64,000 nucleotides of DNA from Staphylococcus microti (GCF_000934465.1 NZ_JXWY01000107.1:1-64000), one strand, 5' to 3'. Counted from the first letter of the stretch, positions 16,455 through 25,941 are shown. Notes: a model not told the origin generated them from the letters alone. Program-made: numbers and translations.

Positions 16455-18257
16455 ATGGCTGATAAGAATTTCTCAGAGTTGAAACGCCTACAACACCCAC
16501 CGAGGTATCTGCCGGGATTAGATGGTTTGCGTGCTATTTCTGTAATTGGCATTATCATTTATCATCTCAATGCCCAATGGTTATCAGGTGGCTTTCTAGG
16601 TGTGGATACTTTTTTTGTTATTTCAGGATATTTGATTACATCACTCTTATTATTTGAATATGAGAATTATGGTCGCATTGATTTAATCACTTTTTGGCTC
16701 AAACGTTTTAAACGTCTCATTCCAGCGATGTTGTTTGTTGTATTATTTTCAGTCATTTACGTCGTGATATTTGAGCCGGAAATATTAAAAGCAATCAAAG
16801 GCGATGCAGTCGCAGCATTGATTTATGTTTCAAACTGGTGGTACATTTTCCAAGATATTGATTATTTTGATCAATTTAAGCCAATGCCATTGAAGCACCT
16901 TTGGTCATTAGCTGTTGAAGAACAATTTTATATTTTCTATCCGTTAGTATTACTAGCTTTTCTTAAAATATTCAAGCGTAAAAAATGGGTCGTTGTCGCA
17001 TTTTTCGTTGTGTCATTGCTTTCCGCATTTTGGATGTTTCATTTATCAGTACCTGATGCGAATAATGCACGTACATATTTTGGAACAGATACACGTCTAC
17101 AAACTTTGTTACTCGGTGTGATGTTCGCCTTCATCTGGCCAGCATTCAAATTAAAAGCAGAGCCAGCTAAAACAAGCCGTCTAACTGTTGATATATTAGG
17201 TAGCGTTGCATTACTTGGATTGCTGACATTATTTTTGATTGTAAACGAGCAACAATTTTGGTTATACAGTGGGGGCTTCTACGTCATTTCACTTTTAACA
17301 TTATTGATTATTGCAAGTGTCGTTCAACCGAAAGGGCAACTTGCTAAAGTAATGGGAAACCCTCTATTCGTCTATATTGGGAAACGTTCATATAGTTTGT
17401 ATTTATGGCATTTTGTTATTATTACGTTTCTTCATAAACATTTTGTAGCAGGGCAATATCCATTTTATATGTATCTGTTAGACGTGGCATTGACGTTCTT
17501 AATGGCGGAAGTCTCATATCGCTTTGTCGAAACGCCATTCAGAAGACATGGACTGCGTGCATTTTATTTGAAAGAAGCGCGCATCACATCTATGATTCGT
17601 ACGCCATTAATTTTAGTAGCAGTCGTTATGGTGGGGTTGGTATTCGCCGGTCAATTTGATAGCTTGGCAAAACAAGAACAAAAAATGCAAGCTTACAAAA
17701 CGGAGAAAAAAGCGGATAGTCCAAAACCAGAGACACCGAAAGAATCGCCGAAAACAACGACCGAAGCATTTGATGCGAAAAAACTATCGCCATTGTTTAT
17801 TGGTGATTCGTTAACAGTCGGAATGGGCTACTACTTAGATGAACACTACACGACGCCAACAATCGATGCACAAGTAGGGCGTTCGATGGGTGAAGCGTTG
17901 GATATAGCGCCTAACTATGAAGCATATAACAAAGCAGGGCAAGTTGTTGTTATTCAAATTGGGACGAACGGGGACTTTGACAAAAATCAAATTGAGTCAC
18001 TCGTGAAGTTTTTTGATAAAGCAGATGTTTATTTGATCAATACGACCGTACCGAGAGACTATCGTGATCATGTTAATGACTTGTTAGCAAAAACAGCGAA
18101 AAAACATAAACATGTGACATTAGTTGATTGGTATGCAGCAGGCGTCGGACATACAGAATACTTCGCTTACGATGGCATTCATTTAGAACATCCAGGGATT
18201 CAACGACTTGTAGAAGAATTAGATAAAGAAATTAAAGCAAATCAAACCAAAAAATAG
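16455..18257 (+). CDS. OatA-like O-acetyltransferase (acyltransferase-3 plus SGNH)
   Basis: A 600-residue two-part enzyme. Residues about 15-375 form an acyltransferase-3 membrane domain with ten to eleven segments, starting with LPGLDGLRAISVIGIIIYHL and including the LKHLWSLAVEEQFY motif. After a charged linker (about 405-435), residues 440-600 form an extracellular SGNH domain with FIGDSLTVG (Ser452), GTNGDF and DGIHLEHPG (Asp573, His576). This is the layout of peptidoglycan O-acetyltransferase OatA, which confers lysozyme resistance. Staphylococci can have an OatA paralogue in this region, so I do not claim it is OatA itself. AGTAGGAG lies upstream of the start. The divergent acyltransferase gene is 220 bp away. 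Confidence 0.87.
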   Translation: MADKNFSELKRLQHPPRYLPGLDGLRAISVIGIIIYHLNAQWLSGGFLGVDTFFVISGYLITSLLLFEYENYGRIDLITFWLKRFKRLIPAMLFVVLFSVIYVVIFEPEILKAIKGDAVAALIYVSNWWYIFQDIDYFDQFKPMPLKHLWSLAVEEQFYIFYPLVLLAFLKIFKRKKWVVVAFFVVSLLSAFWMFHLSVPDANNARTYFGTDTRLQTLLLGVMFAFIWPAFKLKAEPAKTSRLTVDILGSVALLGLLTLFLIVNEQQFWLYSGGFYVISLLTLLIIASVVQPKGQLAKVMGNPLFVYIGKRSYSLYLWHFVIITFLHKHFVAGQYPFYMYLLDVALTFLMAEVSYRFVETPFRRHGLRAFYLKEARITSMIRTPLILVAVVMVGLVFAGQFDSLAKQEQKMQAYKTEKKADSPKPETPKESPKTTTEAFDAKKLSPLFIGDSLTVGMGYYLDEHYTTPTIDAQVGRSMGEALDIAPNYEAYNKAGQVVVIQIGTNGDFDKNQIESLVKFFDKADVYLINTTVPRDYRDHVNDLLAKTAKKHKHVTLVDWYAAGVGHTEYFAYDGIHLEHPGIQRLVEELDKEIKANQTKK

Positions 18258-18271
18258 CTTAGAGATATATG

Positions 18272-18304
18272 GGTGAGATGGCATACGCTGTCTCACTTTT
18301 TTTG
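18272..18304 (+). terminator. Terminator of the OatA-like gene
   Basis: GTGAGA (18273-18278) pairs with TCTCAC (18291-18296) around GATGGCATACGCTGTC, followed by seven to eight T. Closely similar hairpins end other genes in this window (see findings). Confidence 0.88.
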
Positions 18305-18559
18305 ATATTCAAAAGGCACGTAGTTAAAGGATATGAACGCTTCGTTGTATAATAGCTGGGACAACTTATTGGGGTGACGTATGTATTTAGCATCATAAAA
18401 CGATCGTTCCAATTGCGAGACGCCTTGCAGCATAAGCCGAAGCGAGCAATAAAGAAATGATGGTACTGAAAAAGCGCACAATCCATCAAAATCGTACGCT
18501 TAGATAAGTCCAGCTGTTTCTACCTATAATTATCTATCCAGCATCAAAGACAGACACCT
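18305..18559. other. Intergenic stretch with a possible gene remnant
   Basis: No convincing gene. On the minus strand, 18293-18481 is an open frame of 62 codons whose middle (QGVSQLERSFYDAKYIRHPN) looks like ordinary protein sequence, but there is no ribosome site and it runs into the terminator of the OatA-like gene. It could be a decayed gene fragment. Confidence 0.3.
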
Positions 18560-18596
18560 AAAAAAGGGGCGTTGCACGGAAAAATGCAACGCCCTT
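18560..18596 (-). terminator. Terminator of atl
   Basis: A perfect 10-bp GC-rich stem (GGGCGTTGCA 18567-18576 with 18585-18594) is followed on the minus strand by a T run (CTTTTTT), 10 bases past the atl stop codon. Confidence 0.92.
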
Positions 18597-18605
18597 AATT
18601 TAGCT

Positions 18606-21600
18606 TTATTTTGTTTTGTAAGTGTCTACATCAAAGTATTTACCAACTTCACCGATTTGATCGTAGAAGTTTTTCATACGTTTAGCGTTATGGCTTGCCC
18701 AAGTAATATCAGTCGCATATTGATGTACGGCTGGGTTATGTGGATTCCAGCGCATGCGATAAAGTGTATTTTGACCTGTGCCAATATACTTCTCTTTAAT
18801 AAACTTCGCGCCACCAACGATTGATTTTCTTACTGTGTCCCAACCATTTGCTTGTGCTGTTTTGAAACCACTGCGCACAGCATCGTGGTCGAATGCGCCA
18901 ATACCAAACATATTGTAATATTTTTTGCTAGGATTATTAACAATTTGATTTTGACCATTCACATAGCCACCATTAGCAAGTTGTGATGTGCCATTACCTG
19001 TTTCTAATAGGGCATGTGAGATTAAGTAAATTTCATTAATGTTATGCGTAATAGCCGCTTCTTTAAAGGCTTGACCTTGACCGTTCAAAATACCTTTACC
19101 TTTTAACAGCTTATCTAAATCACTTGCTTCTAAACCTTGATATTGGTTCAGCTTCAAGAATTGATATTTTTCTGTTGGATCTTTCGCAATACGTGTCGTA
19201 TCCATAGCACGACGTGTTTCTTCACGTGTTGCATTTTGCCATCTACCCGCAATATGTTGGATTTGTGGCTTATGTGTTAACGCTTGTTGCTTGTTCACGG
19301 CTTGATCAAGTGTGTATGTTGACTTGTAGTATTTAATCAATTGTGAACGTAAGTCAGCTGCTTTTACCCAACCAGTTGTGCCATCTTGGAATGCACCGTA
19401 GTACCAAGTGATACCATTAACAATTGAAGATTTATTCACTTTAAATAACGCTTCGTTGTACTTGCTTAATGAACCAGCTGCTTTTGTATCTCCAGCATGT
19501 GCATAGTAGTAACCTTTATTATTGAACACAAAATAATGATTTGAGTTGTTCAATGTTTGTGTTGAAACAGGTTTTGCTACTGGTTTTGTAACAGGCTTCG
19601 TAACCGTTGTTTTAACAGGTGTGACTTTTAATGGTGTTAAATCATTTCTGTTAATCCAACCAGTCTTGCGGTTCACATTACCATATAAGAATGTGTCTTT
19701 ACCAACAACAACTGATTTCGTTGCGTTAAATGTACGATTTGCAAGTTGTTTCAATGTGTCGATACGTTGCTTAGCAGTACCCCAAGGCATTGAATAAAGA
19801 CCGTTTGTTTTGTTGTTTACTGTATATGATGCTTTAACAGCTTTTGTTGCACCAAGCGATTGACTGAACACTTCATCAGCTTTTACCCAACCAAGAGGTG
19901 TTTTACCATTTGTATTTTGAAGTAATACAAAGTTTTGGTTATTAACTGATGCTGTTTTTGTGATTTTGTATGTTTTGTCTGCATATGATGCTGCATTTTT
20001 ACCTGTTTTATCATAAACTGTCACTCTTAAACCTGTATTGTTCGTTTTAAGACGACCGATTTTTGAAACATTAGCTGTAACGTTAGCCGCTGTTTTCGGA
20101 AGGGCTAGCGCATTTTTGTCAACCCAGCCTGCAATGTTATTCACTGTACCGTAAAGATAAATACTGTTTGCAACTTTTTGTTGTCTTACAGCTTTGAACA
20201 ATTGTGCGCCATGACCTGTAACAGTACTAGTCACTTGTTTGCTAGAACCCCATGGTGCTGCGAACAATTTGTTACCTGGATTAATTGTGTACTGTTGGTT
20301 AATAACTTGCGCATATTCACTTTGACGGTAGTTGACGTCTTGTTTTTTCACCCAACCAATATGTGTGCCTGATAAGTAGTCTGTCACTAAATAGTAATCT
20401 TGACCGTTCAGTGAAGCTTTTTTAGAAACACGCATTGTACGATCTGTTGCTGTCGTTTGTTTACCGTACTTGTCGTATACAGATACGCGTAAACCGTTGT
20501 TTGTAGCATTGATACGACCCATACCAGTATCATTTACAACTTTTAATGGTGAGACAACAGCTGGTTTCGTAGCTGGATTTGGTGTCGGCTTTGGTGTTGG
20601 TTTCGGTGCTGGTGCCACAACGATGCTGTTTGAATTAATCCAACCAGTCATTTTGTTCACTGTACCGAAAAGCCATTGCGTATTACCGATTTTTTGTTGT
20701 TTTTGAGATGCAAATGATTGTTTTGCTGTTTTTGACGTTGAACCAATCACTTGTGCGTTCGTACCCCAAGGCACACTGTATACAACCGTACCTGGTTTCA
20801 CTGTATATTGTTTGCGTAAAGCTTGCTCAGCTTGTGCGTGTTGATATTGTACGTCGCCTTTCTTCACCCAACCAATTAATGAATTAGATTTTGCATCTGT
20901 CACTAAATAGAATTGGTTGCCGTTCAAGTTAGCAGTTTTTGTTACTTTCAATGTTTGGTTCGTACGGTTTGTTGTTTTACCTTTTTGATCATAAACTGTT
21001 GAATAAAGACCACTGTTACTTGCATTGATACGACCATAACCTAAATCTTGCGCAACTGTTAAATTATTTTTCGACACAGTTGGTGATGTAGCAGGTTTTG
21101 ATGGTGTAACAGGTTTTGGTTTGCTTGGTGTCACAGCCGGTGCTGAGCCAGCAGGTCTTGTGATACCCATTTTTGTTTGATATTTTTCTTGGATTAAGTC
21201 ATATAATTCAGCGTAACTATAACCGTGTGCTTGTAAATAACCGTGTGGGTCGACGTGGTCAGTCCCACCTAAATGTCTTGAAACAGCAAGGTGTGTCCAA
21301 ACTGTACCACGACCATCGTATTCAGCACTATCTGGTTGTAATCCGTAATATTGTAAGTTTGTTGCAACGTAATCCGCCATGTTATTCATTTGACGCGCGA
21401 ATGAATCATAGTCATGAACGTGTACTAGCTCCATATGAATGAAACGTTGGTTCGCTTGATAACCAGCACCCCATGCAAGGTAATCTGTTGGTTGTGTTTC
21501 AACGATGCGATTACCATCGATGAAGCCGTGAACGAAAGCGCTATTGTAGTTACGTTTCATGTATGCAATTTCGCCATCGATTGTTGATGAATCGTTTGCT

Positions 21601-22451
21601 GTATCATGAATGACGATACCTTCAGGCTTACCTACACCACCACGATAGCCATAGCGAGGAATATAGCTAGAATAATTTTCTTCATATCGAGGCACTGTGT
21701 AGTTTTTATTACGAATATACGTATTAATTGATGAGTTTACTTTTGGTTTGTATGTTGGTGTTAATGTCTGACGTGGTGTTGTCATTGCACGGAAAGCTGT
21801 TCCTGTTGCAGGGCCACCTTTACCACCGATACGAGGCGGTGTTGGACCGTTAGGATTAACATCTTCTTCAGCATCTACTGTGTTGTTGTAAAGTGCAACG
21901 TTATCCACTTGAGGTGTCGTTTCTTGTGTTGTAGGTGCAACATCTTGTGTAGTTTGTTCATTTGTAGTGACTGCTGTGTCATTCACAGGTGTTTCAGTCG
22001 CGACTGGTTGTGTTGCGGCTTGATCAATTTCAGCTTCCGTATGCAATTGAATGTCAGCTTCATTAATCGGCGCTTCTTCAGGTGTTAATGCTGTTTCTGC
22101 TTCTTCAGTTGTTGCGTCAGCTTCAGTTACGCTTGCATTGTCAGCTGTTGCTTGTTCTGTATTGTTAACTGTGCTGTCATTCGTCGCTGTTTCAGTCGTT
22201 TTCGCTGTATCAAGTTGAACTTGTGAAGGGTCTTGATACTTTTGTGTTCCAGCAATTTGCGTCGTATTTTCTGTTGTTTGTTGCTTTGCAGCTTCCCCTT
22301 GCTGTTTTGCAACTTGGTCGTTCAATACGTTTACTGGTGCTTTTTGTGCAGTTGCGTTTTCGGCAGCATCAACGTTGTGTGCAGTCATAGCTGTTCCGGC
22401 GATTGTTAATGCGACCATAGTTGGTGTCTTATACCCAAATTTTTTAACCAT
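18606..22451 (-). CDS. atl: Atl, bifunctional major autolysin
   Basis: A 1281-residue secreted murein hydrolase. Residues 1-29 form a signal peptide (cleavage near VDA-AEN). A Thr/Glu/Gln-rich propeptide reaches about residue 200. The zinc amidase (Amidase_2) spans about 235-420, with ligand candidates His282 (VIHDTAND), the HMELVH histidine and the HVDPHG region. Repeats of paired GW/SH3-like modules (about 455-950, each pair ending in GWV or GWI) anchor the protein to lipoteichoic acid. The glucosaminidase domain covers about 1070-1281 with the probable catalytic Glu1150 (LLETGNG). In Staphylococcus, Atl is cleaved into the two enzymes and needed for daughter-cell separation and attachment. 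The repeats explain the internal DNA similarity here. Confidence 0.97.
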   Translation of the reverse strand: MVKKFGYKTPTMVALTIAGTAMTAHNVDAAENATAQKAPVNVLNDQVAKQQGEAAKQQTTENTTQIAGTQKYQDPSQVQLDTAKTTETATNDSTVNNTEQATADNASVTEADATTEEAETALTPEEAPINEADIQLHTEAEIDQAATQPVATETPVNDTAVTTNEQTTQDVAPTTQETTPQVDNVALYNNTVDAEEDVNPNGPTPPRIGGKGGPATGTAFRAMTTPRQTLTPTYKPKVNSSINTYIRNKNYTVPRYEENYSSYIPRYGYRGGVGKPEGIVIHDTANDSSTIDGEIAYMKRNYNSAFVHGFIDGNRIVETQPTDYLAWGAGYQANQRFIHMELVHVHDYDSFARQMNNMADYVATNLQYYGLQPDSAEYDGRGTVWTHLAVSRHLGGTDHVDPHGYLQAHGYSYAELYDLIQEKYQTKMGITRPAGSAPAVTPSKPKPVTPSKPATSPTVSKNNLTVAQDLGYGRINASNSGLYSTVYDQKGKTTNRTNQTLKVTKTANLNGNQFYLVTDAKSNSLIGWVKKGDVQYQHAQAEQALRKQYTVKPGTVVYSVPWGTNAQVIGSTSKTAKQSFASQKQQKIGNTQWLFGTVNKMTGWINSNSIVVAPAPKPTPKPTPNPATKPAVVSPLKVVNDTGMGRINATNNGLRVSVYDKYGKQTTATDRTMRVSKKASLNGQDYYLVTDYLSGTHIGWVKKQDVNYRQSEYAQVINQQYTINPGNKLFAAPWGSSKQVTSTVTGHGAQLFKAVRQQKVANSIYLYGTVNNIAGWVDKNALALPKTAANVTANVSKIGRLKTNNTGLRVTVYDKTGKNAASYADKTYKITKTASVNNQNFVLLQNTNGKTPLGWVKADEVFSQSLGATKAVKASYTVNNKTNGLYSMPWGTAKQRIDTLKQLANRTFNATKSVVVGKDTFLYGNVNRKTGWINRNDLTPLKVTPVKTTVTKPVTKPVAKPVSTQTLNNSNHYFVFNNKGYYYAHAGDTKAAGSLSKYNEALFKVNKSSIVNGITWYYGAFQDGTTGWVKAADLRSQLIKYYKSTYTLDQAVNKQQALTHKPQIQHIAGRWQNATREETRRAMDTTRIAKDPTEKYQFLKLNQYQGLEASDLDKLLKGKGILNGQGQAFKEAAITHNINEIYLISHALLETGNGTSQLANGGYVNGQNQIVNNPSKKYYNMFGIGAFDHDAVRSGFKTAQANGWDTVRKSIVGGAKFIKEKYIGTGQNTLYRMRWNPHNPAVHQYATDITWASHNAKRMKNFYDQIGEVGKYFDVDTYKTK

Positions 22452-22655
22452 TTCATTTCTCCTTTAATATCGTAAATCTGTAATTAAGATGATTACCATT
22501 ATTATATGACTTTGTGCACATAATTTGGGTTTTTTAATTAGATTGTAATTTAACTTTAATATTGTCAGCATTTACAAAATAAATCGTAATAATGATAGTT
22601 GGAATCTCATAACTTCTAAATATGACTTGTTGATTGCGTATTTGTTTTCAGTTTG

Positions 22656-23087
22656 TTATGTCGTTGTAATATATTTTTCCATATAGCGATGGGGGATACC
22701 CGCATCCATAAAAATATCACCGTATGCTTCATAGCCTAATGATTCATAAAAAGGGATCGCATGTGTTTGTGCACCTAGCTTAAAATGTTGATAGCCATTG
22801 TCTGATGCAATTTGTTCGAGTGCTAGGATTAGTTGTTTGCCGATGCCCTTACCACGAAAACCTTTCATAACAGCAACGCGTTCAATTTTAGCTGTTGTGT
22901 CGACGCCGCGATAACGCGCAGTTGCCATCGGTTGCCCTTGTGTATCATATCCAATAATGTAATGTGCAGTTGTTTCGTATTGATCTATTTCTTCTTCACG
23001 CGATACGCCTTGTTCTTCAATAAAGACAGCTTCTCGTATCGCTAGGACATCTTGATATTCTTTTTCAGTCGTTACTTGTTTAAACAT
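22656..23087 (-). CDS. GNAT-family acetyltransferase (YjcF/ElaA-like)
   Basis: A 143-residue acetyltransferase with an N-terminal IREAVFIEEQGVSREEEID segment typical of the YjcF/ElaA subgroup. The acetyl-CoA loop is VMKGFRGKGIGKQLI (about residues 75-89), followed by the C-terminal AIPFYESLGYEAYG. The substrate is unknown. GGACGTG is a moderate ribosome site before ATG 23087. It lies between atl and the DUF2538-lcpB pair, all on the minus strand, but a terminator separates it from DUF2538. Confidence 0.87.
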   Translation of the reverse strand: MFKQVTTEKEYQDVLAIREAVFIEEQGVSREEEIDQYETTAHYIIGYDTQGQPMATARYRGVDTTAKIERVAVMKGFRGKGIGKQLILALEQIASDNGYQHFKLGAQTHAIPFYESLGYEAYGDIFMDAGIPHRYMEKYITTT

Positions 23088-23168
23088 TTTAACACGTCCT
23101 TTATAAATGGAATGTGTTTATATTATAGAACTTTTATTTAGGATGCAATGAATACAAAGAAAAACAAA

Positions 23169-23222
23169 AAAAGCGAGATATAAATCACAACTTAACGATA
23201 GAAGGATTATATTTCTCGCTTT
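23169..23222. terminator. Terminator between DUF2538 and the GNAT gene
   Basis: AAAGCGAGA with an ATAAATC extension pairs imperfectly with GATTATAT followed by TCTCGCTTT across a 15-20 nt loop. A and T runs flank both sides. Confidence 0.75.
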
Positions 23223-23239
23223 AAATAACATATTTTATT

Positions 23240-23710
23240 TTACGATGCGTTTCGTCTTACAAGTGCTGTATACTGCCAAAAAATACGCATTTGTACTAAA
23301 TTCCAGTTGTTCAGTCCCATTGTGTACCCAGATGGTTTAAAAACGTACACATCGGTTACTTCAAGTGCTGCTGCAACGAGATATTGTATTGGGACGCTCA
23401 AATTTGTCATTTCAGGTGTTAAACCTTCTTCGTTGTATACCCACGAAAACGGCAGTGGGGCATTGAATACGTCAATCGCATCAAAAATCTCTGGTAATGC
23501 CACAATGTAGCATGCACCATCAATAATAGGGTTCGTTTCACTGTCACTATAATAAAGTAACAGTGCTTCGTAGTTTTCACGATGGGCATGATTGACAAAA
23601 AACAATTCATTACGAAAATGAGCCATATCTTTACTGTGAATAATTTGCTGTTCTAACATGTTAAACATGCCATTAATTTGTTGAATCTTTTCTTGTGTAT
23701 GGCGTGTCAT
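23240..23710 (-). CDS. DUF2538 family protein, lcpB partner
   Basis: A 156-residue cytoplasmic protein of the DUF2538 family, known only from staphylococci and close relatives. Features are the INGMFNMLEQQIIHSKDMAHF start and the FSWVYNEEGLTPEM and FKPSGYTMGLNNWN segments. It lies 24 bp downstream of lcpB and is surely cotranscribed. I recall that the S. aureus homologue (locus 0957 in USA300) was linked with lcpB to beta-lactam tolerance and wall integrity. No enzymatic motif is visible. GGAGGTCC is the ribosome site. Confidence 0.88.
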   Translation of the reverse strand: MTRHTQEKIQQINGMFNMLEQQIIHSKDMAHFRNELFFVNHAHRENYEALLLYYSDSETNPIIDGACYIVALPEIFDAIDVFNAPLPFSWVYNEEGLTPEMTNLSVPIQYLVAAALEVTDVYVFKPSGYTMGLNNWNLVQMRIFWQYTALVRRNAS

Positions 23711-23734
23711 GTAAGGACCTCCTAGTGGTAATCA

Positions 23735-24913
23735 TTAATAATAAGTGTTTGGCGCATATTGATAGTCTTCTTGTGTGTCAGGCGCTGCATAAGGATCCTG
23801 CTCATTCGTGTCAGATGATTGATAACTATCATCGGTTGTGTCTTCAGTGTCATTTTCATCATCATCCAAACGGAATGCATCATCTAGTAAAAATGCGTCA
23901 ATTTCCGCGAGAGGTGGAATGGCACCATATTGATAGATAACACGATGTATTAAAAAGTCATCATCTTGTAATTGTTCAAGTCCTAAATCTTTTCTTAGTT
24001 TATTACCTGTTTTAATCAGTTCATCTTCATCTGGATTGATATAATAAATACCATTTAATAATTCATTCTCACCTTGTAATTGTTGAGATTTAATGTCTGC
24101 GTCGCCAGTTAAATATGTGGCTGCAAGAGCACGGATTTCTTCATACGATAAGTTATGCTTAGAATTTTTACCTACAATCTCAATAATGTCATCCAGTTTA
24201 CTGAGTGATTTCGTATTTTGCGCCTTTTGGAATAGAATTTTTAAAACTTCCATTTGGCGTTCACCACGTTTTAAATCAGAATCTTGCTTTCTCGTACGTG
24301 TAATCGCTAAAGCTTGATCACCGTTTAATAACTGTTTTCCTTTTTTGAGTTTAATACGACCTTGATCGGTAGTATTCGGTTCATCTATGTCATACGGAAC
24401 ATCGTATTCAATACCGCCTAATTCATCAACCGTTTTGACAAATGCTTCCATATTAATACGGATGTAATAGTCAACAGGGACATTTAAATTGGCTTCAACT
24501 GTATCCATTGTTGCTTCAGGTCCGCCATACGCATGTGCATGTGTCATTTTATCGTAATAGCCAACTTGCGGAATGTAGCTTAGCGTATCTCTCGGAATAC
24601 TTAATAACCGTATTTGTTTAGAGTCAGGATTAAGTGTCGATAGTATCATCGCATCGGTACGTGATTGCTCGGCACTTTGACCATTTTCACGACGCGTGCT
24701 GCTGTCATCAATGCCTAAAAATAAAATTGAGACAGGATCAGATGATGCATCGACTGTTGACGTTCTTAATTTAGATTGATGTGTGTCATTTTCAGAAAAG
24801 GAATCATCAAAAGCATGTTTTGACGAATTTAATAACATAAAACCAAAAATTGTAGGAACAATTACAAGCATTGATGCTAATAAAATTAAAGAATACTTGA
24901 GTAATCGATTCAT
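23735..24913 (-). CDS. lcpB: LcpB, LytR-CpsA-Psr family glycopolymer ligase
   Basis: A 392-residue membrane-anchored enzyme. One N-terminal membrane helix (about residues 6-29) is followed by an extracellular LCP domain (about 62-290) with FLGIDDSSTR, SRTDAMILSTL, LSIPRDTLSYIP, MTHAHAYGG and the LAITRTRKQDSDLKRGERQ segment, which carry the conserved Asp/Arg residues for polyprenyl-pyrophosphate binding. LCP enzymes transfer wall teichoic acid or capsule from lipid carriers to peptidoglycan. The neighbours (DUF2538, atl) fit LcpB of S. aureus. The last 60 residues are acidic and low in complexity. AGGAG 9 nt upstream sets the start. Confidence 0.92.
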   Translation of the reverse strand: MNRLLKYSLILLASMLVIVPTIFGFMLLNSSKHAFDDSFSENDTHQSKLRTSTVDASSDPVSILFLGIDDSSTRRENGQSAEQSRTDAMILSTLNPDSKQIRLLSIPRDTLSYIPQVGYYDKMTHAHAYGGPEATMDTVEANLNVPVDYYIRINMEAFVKTVDELGGIEYDVPYDIDEPNTTDQGRIKLKKGKQLLNGDQALAITRTRKQDSDLKRGERQMEVLKILFQKAQNTKSLSKLDDIIEIVGKNSKHNLSYEEIRALAATYLTGDADIKSQQLQGENELLNGIYYINPDEDELIKTGNKLRKDLGLEQLQDDDFLIHRVIYQYGAIPPLAEIDAFLLDDAFRLDDDENDTEDTTDDSYQSSDTNEQDPYAAPDTQEDYQYAPNTYY

Positions 24914-25245
24914 CGAACATTGCTCCTAATATAGAGTTTAAAGTTAAATCATATTTCATTGTATAGCATTTTATAGATGACTTTCAATGATTTACAACCG
25001 ATTGTACAAGTTATTATAGAGCGTATAAAAATGTTTAGACAGAAATTATGAAAAAGTTGCTTGATAAACACAATACAGATATTTTTGACCGTCTATCAGA
25101 TTCATGTCATAAAAGTTATGAACTATGGTAAAGAACCGCCATTAACGCTCATACTTCGGACTGATATTTCAATAATGAGGTGTTAAATTTTGAAGAGGGG
25201 GTATAAACTAACCAGAAAGATAAAAAACTTTGGAGGAACTCAAAT
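24914..25245. promoter_or_regulatory. Divergent promoter region, lcpB and PepSY lipoprotein
   Basis: A 332-base gap without a gene. For the plus strand, TTGTAC (25002-25007), 16 bp and TATAAA (25024-25029) is one sigma-A-like candidate. Closer to the gene, GGGTAT at 25199-25204 with TGTTAA at 25181-25186 resembles a sigma-B promoter, though the -35 is imperfect and the spacing short. GGAGGAAC precedes the start at 25246. Confidence 0.4.
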
Positions 25246-25881
25246 ATGAAATTTAAAATTTTAGGTTTATTATTATCGGCAGGTCTCGTTCTAGCAGCGT
25301 GTGGTAATGATGATGACGACAAACAAGAAAAACAAATGGACAAGCAACAAACATCTCAAACATCAACAGATAAAAATGATGATATGGACAAAGATAATCA
25401 AAACGATACACAATCTAATGATCAGCAGTCTAGCCAAATGAATAATATGACAACGGATGTGAAAGACATCCAAACTGAACCTGAAAAAGCGATTGAAACT
25501 GCACAAAAAGAATTTGATGGTCAAGTTAAAAACATTGAGTATAAACAAGATAATGGCGAATGGGTTTACAAAATTGATCTTGTAAATGGTCAAAATGAAG
25601 CGGAAGTTAAAGTTTCAGACAAAGATAACAAAGTCTTAACATCTGAACAAGAAACTGAAGATGATATGCAAGAGCAAAAAGTAGTAGATTTAGATAGCGT
25701 CGTTTCATATAAAGATGCGATCAAAACAGCACAAAAAGAAATGAAAGGCGATCTTAAACAGTGGAAACTTAACCACGACAATGGCAAGCTTGTATATGAA
25801 GTTGAATTGGTAGATCAAAATAAAGAATCAGAAGTGATTATCGATGCTAAAACAGGTAAAGTGAAAGGCATGGATCACTAA
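25246..25881 (+). CDS. PepSY-domain lipoprotein
   Basis: A 211-residue lipoprotein. The signal peptide ends in the lipobox LAAC (Cys19), followed by an Asp/Lys/Gln-rich linker to about residue 75. Two PepSY-like domains follow (about 80-140 and 150-210), each beginning with a KAIETAQKE or DAIKTAQKE helix and ending in KDNKVL or AKTGKV. PepSY domains often bind or restrain peptidases; no partner is adjacent. Its own terminator makes it monocistronic. The precise role is unknown. Confidence 0.88.
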   Translation: MKFKILGLLLSAGLVLAACGNDDDDKQEKQMDKQQTSQTSTDKNDDMDKDNQNDTQSNDQQSSQMNNMTTDVKDIQTEPEKAIETAQKEFDGQVKNIEYKQDNGEWVYKIDLVNGQNEAEVKVSDKDNKVLTSEQETEDDMQEQKVVDLDSVVSYKDAIKTAQKEMKGDLKQWKLNHDNGKLVYEVELVDQNKESEVIIDAKTGKVKGMDH

Positions 25882-25893
25882 GTAAGATAATGT

Positions 25894-25928
25894 AAAAAGT
25901 GGGGTGGCGACATGCTGTTCCACTTTTT
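25894..25928 (+). terminator. Terminator of the PepSY lipoprotein gene
   Basis: AAAAAGTGG (25894-25902) pairs with CCACTTTTT (25920-25928) around GGTGGCGACATGCTGTT. The core resembles the repeated terminator sequence at 18272 and 55984. Confidence 0.85.
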
Positions 25929-25941
25929 TAATGCGTATAGA

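Noticed and set aside
19546-21442. Several plus-strand open frames inside atl
   Set aside because: They are antisense to a certain gene, lack ribosome sites and have Thr/Val-Gly runs made by the repeat structure of atl.
18606-22451. Internal repeats in atl that might look like a repeat array or CRISPR
   Set aside because: They are diverged copies of the protein's GW/SH3-like modules, in frame, without spacers or leader.
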